A stretch of DNA of 64,000 nucleotides from contig NZ_JAKRFD010000005.1 in assembly GCF_022348185.1 (NCBI RefSeq), forward strand, positions 62,001 to 126,000, given 5' to 3'. Of this stretch, positions 26,520 through 35,442 are shown in pieces. The DNA comes from Epibacterium sp. Ofav1-8 (GTDB taxonomy: Bacteria; Pseudomonadota; Alphaproteobacteria; Rhodobacterales; Rhodobacteraceae). Numbering within the stretch: the stretch's first letter is position 1; every line of letters starts with the position of its first letter. Made by a program: the position numbers and the translations under genes. Below the pieces are notes generated by a model that saw nothing but the letters and a program-made list of their open reading frames with translations, was not told where the DNA came from and did no database searches.

Positions 26520-27623
26520 TTACTTGGCCAGCCAGGCCTGGAACTTCGCGTCGATGTCGTCGCGATAGTCAGCCCAGAACTCGTAGTTGTACAGGAACGT
26601 GTTCTGTGCGTTTGCCGGATCGGTCGGCATATGCGGCGCCATCTCGATGCCAAGCTCGGCATGTTTGCCGACGAGCGGTGCGGAAGAGGCACGCGCCGGG
26701 CCGTAGGAGATGTATTTCGCCTGATCCGCCAGACGCTGAGTGTCGGTGGCGAAATAGATGTAGTCCAGGGCACGTGCCTTGCGCTCATCCGAGAGACCTG
26801 CCGGAATGATCCAGCCGTCCAGGTCGAACACCTGTGCGTCCCAGAGCATCGCCACCGGCTGATCCTGCTCTTCGATCACCGAGAACAGACGGCCGTTGTA
26901 GGTGGAGCCCATCACAACTTCGCCATCGGCGAGCAGCTGCGGCGTGTCGGCACCGGCGGACCACCAGATCACGCTGTCCTTGATGGTGTCGAGCTTCGCC
27001 AGCGCGCGCTCCTGACCTTCTTCGGTTTCCAGCACGTCATAGACTTCGTCCTTGGCGACGCCGTCGCAGAGCAGAGCCCATTCCATGTTGTTGATCGGAC
27101 GCTTCTCCAGCGCACGCTTGCCCGGATAGGCTTCGAGATCAAACACGTCGCAAACGCTTGTCGGCGGGGTGTCACCGACCAGATCGGTGCGATAGCCGAA
27201 GGTGGTGGAATAGACGATCTGCGGGATGAAGCAGTCGGACACCAGCAGTTCACCGAAGTCTTCTTCGGCAGAGGTGCCGTCCGGCGCAGCCGCCAGGTGC
27301 TCATCGGGATCGATTTCCATCGCCAGACCTTCGTCGCACAGACGCATTGCGTCCGCGGCCACAACGTCGACAACATCCCAGGTCACATTGCCCGCTTCGT
27401 TCATTGCACGCAGCTTGGCGACGGCCTCGTTGGAGCTTTCGTCATTGATGATCTTGACGCCGGTCTTTTCGGCGTAGGGCTCGTGATAGGCCTTGAGCTG
27501 AGAGTTGGAGTAGGCTCCGCCCCAGGACACGATGGTCATTTCATCCGCCATATCCGCGGCAAAAGCCATCGGCGCGCAGAGAGCGGTCGTGGCGGCGAGT
27601 GCCGTCAGTTTACGCAGTTTCAT
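26520..27623 (-). CDS. Extracellular solute-binding protein, spermidine/putrescine type (PotD-like)
   Basis: The 367-residue periplasmic binding protein (cluster D/PotD-PotF type) has a signal peptide of about 22 residues (MKLRKLTALAATTALCAPMAFA). MTIVSWGGAYSNSQLKAYHEPYAEKTG follows, and the body matches bacterial extracellular solute-binding family 1/8 (WDVVDVVAADAMRLCDEG, MGSTYNGRLFSVIEEQDQPVAM, GWIIPAGLSDERKARALDYI). The start at 27623 has AGGAGA upstream; a reading 19 codons longer has none. The ligand cannot be fixed from sequence; a polyamine is inferred from the permeases. Confidence 0.9.
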   Translation of the reverse strand: MKLRKLTALAATTALCAPMAFAADMADEMTIVSWGGAYSNSQLKAYHEPYAEKTGVKIINDESSNEAVAKLRAMNEAGNVTWDVVDVVAADAMRLCDEGLAMEIDPDEHLAAAPDGTSAEEDFGELLVSDCFIPQIVYSTTFGYRTDLVGDTPPTSVCDVFDLEAYPGKRALEKRPINNMEWALLCDGVAKDEVYDVLETEEGQERALAKLDTIKDSVIWWSAGADTPQLLADGEVVMGSTYNGRLFSVIEEQDQPVAMLWDAQVFDLDGWIIPAGLSDERKARALDYIYFATDTQRLADQAKYISYGPARASSAPLVGKHAELGIEMAPHMPTDPANAQNTFLYNYEFWADYRDDIDAKFQAWLAK

Positions 27624-27719
27624 ATTCGTATTCTCCTTGTTGAGACACTGATTATTCATGTGTTTGGCCCCCCGATCCATTCAGCACCGCCGGGGGTTCC
27701 TATGCGCAACCGGTCGCGA

Positions 27720-28820
27720 TCAAGCGTCCAGCGCGCGGCAGTCCTCGGGCAGCCAGCCGATTTCGATCTGCTGTCCGGGCTGAAGGCGAACCTGATCCGG
27801 CGCGTTGCGGGTCTTGATGATGAACTCATCGTTGCCCGCGACCTTCAGGCGCGTGCGGAAGATGTCACCCATGTAGATGAATTCCAGCACTTCGGCCTTG
27901 AGGGTGTGCACGCCTTCTTGCAGGCGATCCTTGTTGTATTCCACCCGTTCCGGGCGGATCGATACTCGTGTGCGCTGTCCCACCTCGGACACGTTGATGG
28001 GCATGGCGTCGATCAGTTCCCCACCGTCGAGCTGCACCAGGGCGCGGCCATCGGAGATTTCCTTGATCACGCCTTCCAGCGTGTTGTTCTCGCCGATGAA
28101 CTGGGCCACGAAACTGTTTGCCGGCTCTTCATAGAGCTGATCCGGCGGCGCCAGCTGCTGGATGCGACCATCGTCGAACACGGCGACGCGGTCCGACATG
28201 GTCAGCGCCTCGGTCTGGTCGTGGGTCACATAGACCGTGGTGATCCCGAGCTGGTGCGCCAGATGGGTGATCTCGAACTGCATCTTTTCGCGCAGCTGCT
28301 TGTCGAGCGCGCCGAGCGGCTCGTCCATCAGCACCAGTTCCGGCTCGAACACCAGGGCACGGGCAAGCGCAACACGTTGCTGCTGGCCACCGGACAGCTG
28401 CGCCGGGCGACGGCCGCCAAAACTGCCCATCTCAACCATGTCGAGCGCACGTTTGACTTTTTCTTCACGTGTGGATTTGCCCATTCCACGCACCTCGAGC
28501 GGAAAGCTCAGGTTCTCGGCAATGGTCATATGCGGAAACAGGGCGTAGTTCTGGAACACCATGCCAATGCCACGCTTGTGCGGCGGGATGTTGTTGATCG
28601 AGACACCGCCGAGGCGAATATCGCCATGAGTGGCGGTCTCGAAGCCGGCCAGCATCATAAGGCAAGTGGTTTTCCCCGACCCCGACGGACCAAGCATGGT
28701 CAGGAATTCGCCCTTGGGCATGGTGAGGTTCAAGTCTTTGACGACGAGTGTCTCACCGTCATAACTCTTTTGCACGCGTTCGAATTCAACGAACGCGTCA
28801 GTATTCGACGCATCGGCCAA
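27720..28820 (-). CDS. Polyamine-type ABC transporter ATP-binding protein (PotA-like)
   Basis: The 366-residue cytoplasmic ATPase has Walker A GPSGSGKTT, signature LSGGQQQR, Walker B LVLMDEP and a C-terminal TOBE domain (IDAMPINVSEVGQRTRVSIRPERVEYN). It energises the permeases at 23520 and 24701. I take the TTG at 28820 as start: GGGGAG lies four bases upstream and the protein then begins (M)ADASNTDAFVEFERVQ, as expected for close homologues. An in-frame ATG at 28901 would add 27 residues of low-complexity sequence. It is the first gene of the leftward operon. Confidence 0.9.
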   Translation of the reverse strand: MADASNTDAFVEFERVQKSYDGETLVVKDLNLTMPKGEFLTMLGPSGSGKTTCLMMLAGFETATHGDIRLGGVSINNIPPHKRGIGMVFQNYALFPHMTIAENLSFPLEVRGMGKSTREEKVKRALDMVEMGSFGGRRPAQLSGGQQQRVALARALVFEPELVLMDEPLGALDKQLREKMQFEITHLAHQLGITTVYVTHDQTEALTMSDRVAVFDDGRIQQLAPPDQLYEEPANSFVAQFIGENNTLEGVIKEISDGRALVQLDGGELIDAMPINVSEVGQRTRVSIRPERVEYNKDRLQEGVHTLKAEVLEFIYMGDIFRTRLKVAGNDEFIIKTRNAPDQVRLQPGQQIEIGWLPEDCRALDA

Positions 28821-29078
28821 ATCAGGCTCCCCGTATATGTTCTTATCCCGGCGGCTTTGATCCGCTCTTTGTTCATTAGTGTAAGCACAGCGGCACTCCA
28901 CTGTGCAACCGGATCAATCGGCTCCGGCTCGGCGTCCCGGTGGGTTTCTCAACTCTCCCGGAGGAATGGATCGCAAACCCAGACGCTTTGCGACCTTTAC
29001 TTGCTTGTTTGCGCCATTTTTGGACATTTTTACCCCTAAGCACAACAGCTGACGCGATGATTTTTTTTGCATGCGCAC

Positions 29079-29106
29079 AAAAAAGGGACCGCTAACGGTC
29101 CCTTTT
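29079..29106 (-). terminator. Terminator of the aminotransferase transcript
   Basis: An 11-base-pair stem (29081-29091 with 29096-29106) with a CTAA loop is followed on the minus strand by six U. It lies 28 bases after the aminotransferase stop codon. Confidence 0.9.
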
Positions 29107-29134
29107 GATGATTCGAATCAGGTGAACAACCGGA

Positions 29135-30532
29135 TCAAACCGCTTCGGAAAGCAGATCCTGCGCCTTGAGTTCGGCGTAGCATTCATCAAGCGACTTGGT
29201 TGCGCGCGCAATCAATGTGTCGATCTCTTCCGTTGTGATCACCAGCGGCGGAGAGATAATCATGCGGTCGCCCACATGGCGCATCACCAGATTGTTGGCA
29301 AAGCAACGCTCGCGGCAAATGAAGCCCACCGTTCCCGCGTCCGATGCAAAGGCTGCGCGGGTCGCCTTGTTTGGCGTCAGCGCGATGGAGCCCATCATCC
29401 CGACGATCTTGGCTTCGCCGACCAACGGGTGATCCGTCAGTGCCTCCCATTTTTCCTTGAGATAGGGCGCGGCGACGTCGCGGACGTGCTCCAGAACCTT
29501 CTCCTCCTCAAGAATGCGGAGGTTCTCCAGCGCCACAGCAGCCGCCACCGGGTGACCGGAATAGGTGTAGCCGTGGTTGAATTCGTCCTGTGCAATCACA
29601 CCGGCCACCTCGTCCGAGACGATGGAACCGCCGATCGGCGCATAGCCCGAGGACAGCCCCTTGGCTATGGTCATGATATCAGGTCGGATACCCATGGTTT
29701 CGGAGCCGAACCAGTTGCCTGTGCGCCCAAAACCGCAGATCACCTCATCCGCGATCAGCAGGATGTCATACTTGTCGCAAATACGCTGGATCTCGGGCCA
29801 ATAGGTTGCGGGCGGCACGATCACCCCCCCGGCCCCCTGGACCGGCTCGGCGATAAAGGCCGCCACACGGTCTTCGCCCAGTTCCAGAATGGCTTTTTCC
29901 AACTCCTGTGCGCGCGCCAGACCGAACTCTTCGGGATTCGTATCCCCCCCTTCGGCCCACCAGTTCGGTTGGTTGATATGGTGCACATCCGGGATCGGCA
30001 GGCCACCCTGTGCGTGCATCGCCGACATGCCACCCAGAGACCCGGACCCGACCGAAGAGCCGTGATAGGCGTTCTTGCGCGAGATGATGATGGATTTGGT
30101 CGGCTTGCCCTTCATGGCCCAGTAATGCCGCACCATCCGAATGTTGGTGTCGTTGGCCTCGGACCCGGAACCGGCGAAGAACACATTGTTCAGATCCCCC
30201 GGCGCCAGTTCGGCGATCTTGGCGGCCAGCGCGATGGCAGGCACATGTGTCGTCTGGAAGAAGGTATTGTAATAGGGCAGCTCGCGCATCTGGCGCGCCG
30301 CCACCTCGGCCAGCTCATCACGGCCGTAGCCGATGTTGACGCACCACAGCCCCGCCATGGCATCGAGAATCTCATGCCCTTCGCTATCGGTCAGGGTGAC
30401 GCCATTGGCGCGCGTGATGACCCGGGCGCCCTTCTGCGCCAGACCGCCGTTTGCGGTGAACGGATGCATGTGATGCGCCGCATCCAGCGCTTGCAGTTCT
30501 GCGGTGGGCAGATGATTGGTAATCGTCGTCAT
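29135..30532 (-). CDS. Class III aminotransferase, probable putrescine/omega-amine:pyruvate type
   Basis: The 465-residue PLP enzyme belongs to the aminotransferase class III family (SpuC/omega-amino acid:pyruvate group). Marks are VFFAGSGSEANDTNIRMVRHYW, AYHGSSVGSGSLGG, LLIADEVICGFGRTGNWFGSE and the PLP lysine in MTIAKGLSSGYAPIGG near residue 280. Between two polyamine importers and beside a GntR regulator, transamination of putrescine or a similar terminal amine to the aldehyde is the best inference. The start at 30532 has AGGAG eight bases upstream. A canonical promoter lies 30-60 bases upstream. Confidence 0.9.
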   Translation of the reverse strand: MTTITNHLPTAELQALDAAHHMHPFTANGGLAQKGARVITRANGVTLTDSEGHEILDAMAGLWCVNIGYGRDELAEVAARQMRELPYYNTFFQTTHVPAIALAAKIAELAPGDLNNVFFAGSGSEANDTNIRMVRHYWAMKGKPTKSIIISRKNAYHGSSVGSGSLGGMSAMHAQGGLPIPDVHHINQPNWWAEGGDTNPEEFGLARAQELEKAILELGEDRVAAFIAEPVQGAGGVIVPPATYWPEIQRICDKYDILLIADEVICGFGRTGNWFGSETMGIRPDIMTIAKGLSSGYAPIGGSIVSDEVAGVIAQDEFNHGYTYSGHPVAAAVALENLRILEEEKVLEHVRDVAAPYLKEKWEALTDHPLVGEAKIVGMMGSIALTPNKATRAAFASDAGTVGFICRERCFANNLVMRHVGDRMIISPPLVITTEEIDTLIARATKSLDECYAELKAQDLLSEAV

Positions 30533-30564
30533 TGGGGACACTCCTGAACGGAAAGCTTTCGTCC

Positions 30565-30592
30565 AGAATATGATCAAAAATCACACTGTCAA
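30565..30592 (-). promoter_or_regulatory. Sigma70 promoter for the aminotransferase gene
   Basis: On the minus strand a perfect TTGACA (30592-30587) is separated by 16 bases from TATTCT (30570-30565), and the spacer contains TGATCA. It lies in the gap between the regulator gene and the aminotransferase start. Confidence 0.65.
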
Positions 30593-30597
30593 TCGAA

Positions 30598-31344
30598 TCA
30601 GTTGATCGGCGTCAGCCCCGCCCGGACCTGTTCCATGCCCTGCAACACGTCCCGTTCCATGGCCAGCGCCACCAGATCCGCATCTTTTTTACGCAGCCCC
30701 TCAAGGATGTCCTTGTGACGGTCTGGAAAGCTCTGCGTTCCGAAGCGTCCGCAGACCACCCGGAGCGAGGGGCCAAAGCGCAGCCAAAGCCGGTCAGCGA
30801 GATCAGCAAGGATGGGCGCACCCGCATGGGCGTTCAAGGCGGTGTGGAACTGGTAGTTCAGCTCAAGATAGCCCGCCACATCCCCGGAGGAGATCGCCTT
30901 GTCCAATGTCAGATCCAACGCCTCCAACTTGTCCACCTTGGGCGCAGGCATGCGTGTTGCCGCGCGACGCGCCAGCTCACACTCTATTGTTTTTCTTGCA
31001 TAAACCAGCTCATCTATATCCTCGGCCCGAAGTTCGGGCACCGATACGCGACGGTTGCCCTGAAACACCAGGGCCCCGTCCGAAATCAGCCTGCGGATCG
31101 CTTCGCGCACCGGTGTCATGCCGCTCTCCAGCGCCTCCACCAGCCCCTGTATCGTGACCGCCTGTCCAGGGGCCAGTTCCCCGAACAAAATCTGCGCCCG
31201 CAAACGCTGGTAGACCTGCTCGTGAGCGGGCAGTTTTGCCCCCCCTTCCGACGGGGGCCCGGATGGCGGATTTGGCACATTCAACGAACTTGGATCCTTC
31301 TCATTTTCGGGCAGCTTGCACCAACGAAATGCAGATGAAAACAT
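30598..31344 (-). CDS. GntR family transcriptional regulator (FCD subgroup)
   Basis: The regulator has a GntR winged helix (HEQVYQRLRAQILFGELAPG, VEALESGMTPVREAIRRLISDGAL) and an FCD effector domain (DELVYARKTIECELARRAATRM, YLELNYQFHTALNAHAGAP). It is divergent from the binding-protein gene at 31431 and just upstream of the aminotransferase, so it probably controls polyamine use. The start is uncertain: the ATG at 31344 gives 248 residues but has a weak ribosome site, while a TTG at 31284 preceded by AAGGA would give 228. Confidence 0.88.
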   Translation of the reverse strand: MFSSAFRWCKLPENEKDPSSLNVPNPPSGPPSEGGAKLPAHEQVYQRLRAQILFGELAPGQAVTIQGLVEALESGMTPVREAIRRLISDGALVFQGNRRVSVPELRAEDIDELVYARKTIECELARRAATRMPAPKVDKLEALDLTLDKAISSGDVAGYLELNYQFHTALNAHAGAPILADLADRLWLRFGPSLRVVCGRFGTQSFPDRHKDILEGLRKKDADLVALAMERDVLQGMEQVRAGLTPIN

Positions 31345-31430
31345 AAAGTGTCTTGCCGGATGAGGCAAAACTTGATCAAAATAGCCCACAGCCGGACAGA
31401 AAGACGCCGGCATGCACAGGGGAGATTCTC

Positions 31431-32516
31431 ATGACACTCAAAACGGCCACCATCGTGTCCGCCATCGCACTCAGCGCGGCAGCCGCCTCGGCAGATGAGG
31501 TGCGCGTCTACAACTGGTCCGACTATATCGACGAGTCGCTGCTGGAGAAATTCGAGCAGGAAACCGGTATCGACCTGATCTACGATGTCTTCGATTCAAA
31601 CGAATTGCTGGAGACAAAGATGCTCGCAGGGGGATCCGGCTATGATGTCGTCGTGCCCACCGGCTCGTTCCTGCAACGTCAGATCCAGGCCGGCGTGTTC
31701 CAGAAAATCGACAAGGACAAGCTGGAAAACTACGGCAACGTCTGGGATGTGATCCAGGACCGCACCGCCCGGTTTGACCCCAACAACGACTACTCGATCA
31801 ACTACATGTGGGGCACCACCGGAATCGGCGCCAACACCGGCAAGGTGAGCGAAGCCCTGGGCGAGGACGCCCCGATCGACAGCCTGGCGCTGGTCTTTGA
31901 CCCTGCCAACATGGAAAAGCTCTCCGAATGCGGCGTGCATTTCCTCGATGCTCCGGATGAGATGATCCCTGCCGCGCTGACCTATCTCGGGCTTGACCCG
32001 AACAGCCACGACAAGGATGACCTGGAACAAGCGGCCGATGCGCTCGAAGCGGTGCGTCCCTATGTTCAAAAGTTCCATTCGTCCGAATACATCAACGCGC
32101 TCGCCAATGGTGATATCTGCGTGGCCTTCGGCTGGTCCGGCGACATTCTCCAGGCCCGCGACCGTGCTGCCGAGGCCGACAATGGCGTCAATATTACCTA
32201 TAACGCGCCGTCTGAGGGTGCTCTGATGTGGTTCGACCAGATGGCGATCCCGGTGGATGCGCCGAACCCGGAGGCTGCGCACAAGTTCCTGGACTTCATC
32301 CTTGACGCCGAGAACATGGCCGCCGCGTCGAACTATGTGTACTACGCCAACGGCAACAAAGCCGCGCAGGAGTTCCTCGCCGAGGACGTGATCGGAGATC
32401 CGGCGATCTATCCGACCCCCGCGGCGTTGGACAACACCTACATCAAGGGCCCCTACCCGCAGAAGGTCCAGCGTGTCGTGACGCGCCTGTGGACCCGTGT
32501 GAAATCCGGCACCTGA
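31431..32516 (+). CDS. potF: Putrescine-type extracellular solute-binding protein (PotF-like)
   Basis: The 361-residue periplasmic protein has a signal peptide (1-21, ending AASA) followed by DEVRVYNWSDYIDESLLEKF, the hallmark start of PotD/PotF proteins. Other conserved parts are GGSGYDVVVPTGSFLQRQI, YMWGTTGIGANTGKV and YNAPSEGALMWFDQMAIPVDAPN. The length and pattern are closer to the putrescine-specific PotF than to PotD. AGGGGAGA precedes the ATG. It heads the rightward operon with the ATPase and two permeases and is divergent from the GntR regulator. Confidence 0.9.
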   Translation: MTLKTATIVSAIALSAAAASADEVRVYNWSDYIDESLLEKFEQETGIDLIYDVFDSNELLETKMLAGGSGYDVVVPTGSFLQRQIQAGVFQKIDKDKLENYGNVWDVIQDRTARFDPNNDYSINYMWGTTGIGANTGKVSEALGEDAPIDSLALVFDPANMEKLSECGVHFLDAPDEMIPAALTYLGLDPNSHDKDDLEQAADALEAVRPYVQKFHSSEYINALANGDICVAFGWSGDILQARDRAAEADNGVNITYNAPSEGALMWFDQMAIPVDAPNPEAAHKFLDFILDAENMAAASNYVYYANGNKAAQEFLAEDVIGDPAIYPTPAALDNTYIKGPYPQKVQRVVTRLWTRVKSGT

Positions 32517-32538
32517 GACCCATCAGGCCGACCCTTCC

Positions 32539-32564
32539 GGCAGGGCGCATCCAAGCGCCCTGCC
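32539..32564 (+). other. Intercistronic hairpin downstream of the PotF-like gene
   Basis: A perfect 10-base-pair stem (32539-32548 with 32555-32564) with a six-base loop lies 22 bases after the binding-protein stop and before the ATPase gene. No U tract follows. It matches in position the hairpin at 26473 in the other importer operon. Confidence 0.6.
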
Positions 32565-32618
32565 CCGACTGACAGACGATAACGGGCAGGTTTCGAGCCG
32601 CCCGAATGGGGGCACACT

Positions 32619-33746
32619 TTGGCATTACCGGTATTTGAACCCTGGACGGATCCGCAGGCAAAGCCGCTGATCCAGTTCCAGAACGTGACCAAACGCTTTG
32701 GCGATTTCACCGCGATCGACGACCTGACCATCGACATCTTCGAGCGCGAGTTCTTTGCGCTACTGGGGCCGTCGGGCTGCGGCAAGACCACGATGATGCG
32801 GATGCTCGCCGGGTTCGAAGCCCCCACAGAGGGCAAGATCTTCCTTGCCGGGCAAGATATTGCACCCGTTCCCCCAAACCAGCGCGCCGTGAACATGATG
32901 TTCCAGTCCTACGCGCTGTTTCCTCACCTCAGCGTCTGGGAAAACATCGCCTTCGGGCTCAAGCGCGAAGGCATGCCCCGCAACGAGATCAGCGCCCGCG
33001 TCGAAGAAATGCTGCGCCTGACCCGGCTGGAAAAATTCGCCCGTCGCAAACCGCATCAGATTTCCGGCGGACAACGCCAGCGGGTGGCACTGGCCCGCAG
33101 TCTCGCAAAAGCACCCAAACTGTTGCTGCTGGATGAGCCGCTCGGCGCCCTCGACAAGAAGCTGCGCGAGGAAACCCAGTTCGAACTGATGGACATTCAG
33201 GAAAAGACCGGCACCACCTTTGTGATCGTCACTCACGACCAGGAAGAAGCCATGACAGTGGCCAGCCGGGTCGCGGTGATGGACAACGGCAAGGTGATGC
33301 AGGTCGCCACACCCGCAGATATCTACGAGGCGCCCAATTCCGTCTATGTCGCTGATTTCATTGGCGACGTGAACCTGATCAAGGGCACGGTCACCGCAAC
33401 CGGCGAAGCCACCTACGCGCTGCACTGGCGCGAGGGTGCCGCACCTTTGGTCGTTAAATCGCCAAACACAATCTCTGATGGCCAAACCGCGCATCTGGCG
33501 ATCCGCCCGGAGAAGGTGACCATCAGCGCCGACAAACCCGAGGGCGCTGACAACGTGGTCCAGGGCAAGGTCCTGGATATCGCCTATCTCGGCAACCTCT
33601 CGACCTACCACGTGGAACTGCCCACCGGCGATGTGATCAAGGCACAAACCGCCAACACCCGCCGCATTTCGCGTCGTGCCTACACATGGGAAGACACCGT
33701 CTGGCTGTCCTGGACAGCCACCGGCGGCGTCTTGCTGGGTGAGTGA
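32619..33746 (+). CDS. potG: Putrescine-type ABC transporter ATP-binding protein (PotG-like)
   Basis: The 375-residue ATPase has Walker A GPSGCGKTT, signature ISGGQRQR, Walker B LLLLDEP, the switch histidine in VIVTHDQEEAM, and a TOBE domain near the C-terminus (AHLAIRPEKVTISADKP). It begins at a TTG (32619) behind GGGGG; the only nearby ATG (32606) is out of frame and stops at once. The stop codon overlaps the next gene's start, so ATPase and permease synthesis are coupled. Confidence 0.93.
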   Translation: MALPVFEPWTDPQAKPLIQFQNVTKRFGDFTAIDDLTIDIFEREFFALLGPSGCGKTTMMRMLAGFEAPTEGKIFLAGQDIAPVPPNQRAVNMMFQSYALFPHLSVWENIAFGLKREGMPRNEISARVEEMLRLTRLEKFARRKPHQISGGQRQRVALARSLAKAPKLLLLDEPLGALDKKLREETQFELMDIQEKTGTTFVIVTHDQEEAMTVASRVAVMDNGKVMQVATPADIYEAPNSVYVADFIGDVNLIKGTVTATGEATYALHWREGAAPLVVKSPNTISDGQTAHLAIRPEKVTISADKPEGADNVVQGKVLDIAYLGNLSTYHVELPTGDVIKAQTANTRRISRRAYTWEDTVWLSWTATGGVLLGE

Positions 33747-34627
33747 TGCGCCGTTTCTTTCTGATCGCAGTCCCCTATGTCTGGCTTCTGGCACTGTTTC
33801 TGGTGCCCTTCGTCATCGTCCTGAAGATCTCGTTGTCGGATGCGGCCATCGCCCGCCCGCCCTATTTGCCGCAGTTCGACTGGGCCGCAGGCATTGGTGC
33901 GTTTCTTGCTGAGCTGGATTTTGAAAATTTCACATGGCTCATCGAGGATGACCTCTACTGGAAAGCCTATCTCAGCAGCCTTCAGATCGCGCTGACCTCA
34001 ACTCTGCTGACGTTGATCGTGGGCTACCCCATCGCCTATGGCATGGCGCGCGCGCCCGAAGAATGGCGGCCGACGCTGATGATGTTGGTGATTCTGCCGT
34101 TCTGGACCTCATTCCTGATCCGCGTCTATGCGTGGAAGGGCATCCTGTCGAACGAAGGCTTCCTCAATCAGTTCCTGATGTGGACCGGCCTTGTATCCGA
34201 ACCCCTACAGATCCTGAACACCACCACCGCCGTCTATATCGGCATCGTCTACACCTATCTGCCGTTCATGATCCTGCCGATCTATGCGGCGCTGGAACGG
34301 ATGGACGACAGCCTGATCGAAGCGGCCGAGGACTTGGGCTGTTCGCGTCTGTCTGCCTTCTGGCTGGTGACCATCCCCCTGTCCAAAGGGGGCATCATCG
34401 CGGGCTGTTTCCTCGTCTTTATTCCTGCCATGGGCGAATTCGTGATCCCTTCGCTGCTCGGCGGATCTGACACGCTGATGATCGGCAAAGTGCTGTGGGA
34501 GGAGTTCTTCTCCAATCGCGACTGGCCGGTGGCAAGCGCGGTGGCGGTGATCCTGCTGTTGATCCTCGTGGTGCCGATCGTGCTGTTCCAACGCAATCAG
34601 CAAAAAGAACAGGAGGGCGACGCATGA
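33746..34627 (+). CDS. potH: Putrescine-type ABC transporter permease (PotH-like)
   Basis: The 293-residue inner-membrane protein has six hydrophobic helices and the EAA loop EAAEDLGCSRLSAFWLVTIPLSKGG near residue 195. LVILPFWTSFLIRVYAWKGIL is typical of the PotB/PotH half. Unlike the homologue at 24701 it has no large extracytoplasmic insertion. The ATG at 33746 shares one base with the potG stop; a GTG one codon earlier is also possible. Confidence 0.92.
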   Translation: MRRFFLIAVPYVWLLALFLVPFVIVLKISLSDAAIARPPYLPQFDWAAGIGAFLAELDFENFTWLIEDDLYWKAYLSSLQIALTSTLLTLIVGYPIAYGMARAPEEWRPTLMMLVILPFWTSFLIRVYAWKGILSNEGFLNQFLMWTGLVSEPLQILNTTTAVYIGIVYTYLPFMILPIYAALERMDDSLIEAAEDLGCSRLSAFWLVTIPLSKGGIIAGCFLVFIPAMGEFVIPSLLGGSDTLMIGKVLWEEFFSNRDWPVASAVAVILLLILVVPIVLFQRNQQKEQEGDA

Positions 34628-35442
34628 AACGTCTGAGCGCATTCAATGTGGTCTCGCTGACGCTGGGCTTTGCCTTCCTCTATATCCCGATGCTGATCCT
34701 GATCCTGTTTTCCTTCAATGAAAGCAAACTGGTGACGGTCTGGGCGGGCTTTTCGACCAAATGGTATGCCGAATTGATGCAGAACGAGGCCATGCTGCAG
34801 GCCGCATGGGTCACGGTAAAGGTTGCGGTATTCTCTTCGACCATCGCGACCGTGCTTGGAACCATGGCGGCTTACGTCATGGTGCGCGGCGGGCGCTTTA
34901 TGGGCCGGACGTTGTTTTCCGGCATGATCTACGCGCCTTTGGTGATGCCCGAGGTGATCACCGGCCTGTCCCTGCTGTTGCTGTTCATCGGCATCGGCTT
35001 GGACCGCGGCGTACTGACGATTGTGCTGGCACATACCACCTTCTCCATGTGCTATGTCTCTGTTGTGGTCTCCTCGCGACTGGCGACATTTGATCGTTCA
35101 CTGGAGGAAGCGGCGCTGGATCTGGGCTGCTCGCAGGCGCAGGCTTTCCGCTTGGTGACATTGCCGATTATCGCGCCGGCTGTGGTCTCCGGCTGGCTGT
35201 TGGCCTTCACCCTGTCGCTTGATGACCTGGTGATCGCCTCCTTCACCACCGGTCCGGCCGCCACGACCCTGCCGATCAAGATCTTCTCGGCTGTGCGTCT
35301 CGGTGTCAGCCCGGAGATCAACGCGCTCTCGACCATTATGATCGGCATCGTAACTGTCGGCGTGATCAGCGCATCGCTCGTCAGCAAACGGGCGCTGGTC
35401 AAGCAGCGGCGCGAAGAACAGGAAGCGGTGCGCACCGCATGA
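34624..35442 (+). CDS. potI: Putrescine-type ABC transporter permease (PotI-like)
   Basis: The 272-residue inner-membrane protein has six helices and the EAA loop EEAALDLGCSQAQAFRLVTLPIIAP near residue 160. The opening FLYIPMLILILFSFNESKLV is typical of PotC/PotI. It overlaps the preceding permease by ATGA and the following oxidoreductase by ATGA, so transporter and enzyme are expressed together. No extra N-terminal helices are present, in contrast to the homologue at 23520. Confidence 0.92.
   Translation: MKRLSAFNVVSLTLGFAFLYIPMLILILFSFNESKLVTVWAGFSTKWYAELMQNEAMLQAAWVTVKVAVFSSTIATVLGTMAAYVMVRGGRFMGRTLFSGMIYAPLVMPEVITGLSLLLLFIGIGLDRGVLTIVLAHTTFSMCYVSVVVSSRLATFDRSLEEAALDLGCSQAQAFRLVTLPIIAPAVVSGWLLAFTLSLDDLVIASFTTGPAATTLPIKIFSAVRLGVSPEINALSTIMIGIVTVGVISASLVSKRALVKQRREEQEAVRTA

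Noticed and set aside
26370-29039. A long plus-strand open frame of about 890 codons opposite the binding-protein and ATPase genes
   Set aside because: It is a shadow of two genes with clear motifs on the other strand, is rich in His/Arg/Gly of antisense type, and has no recognisable domain.
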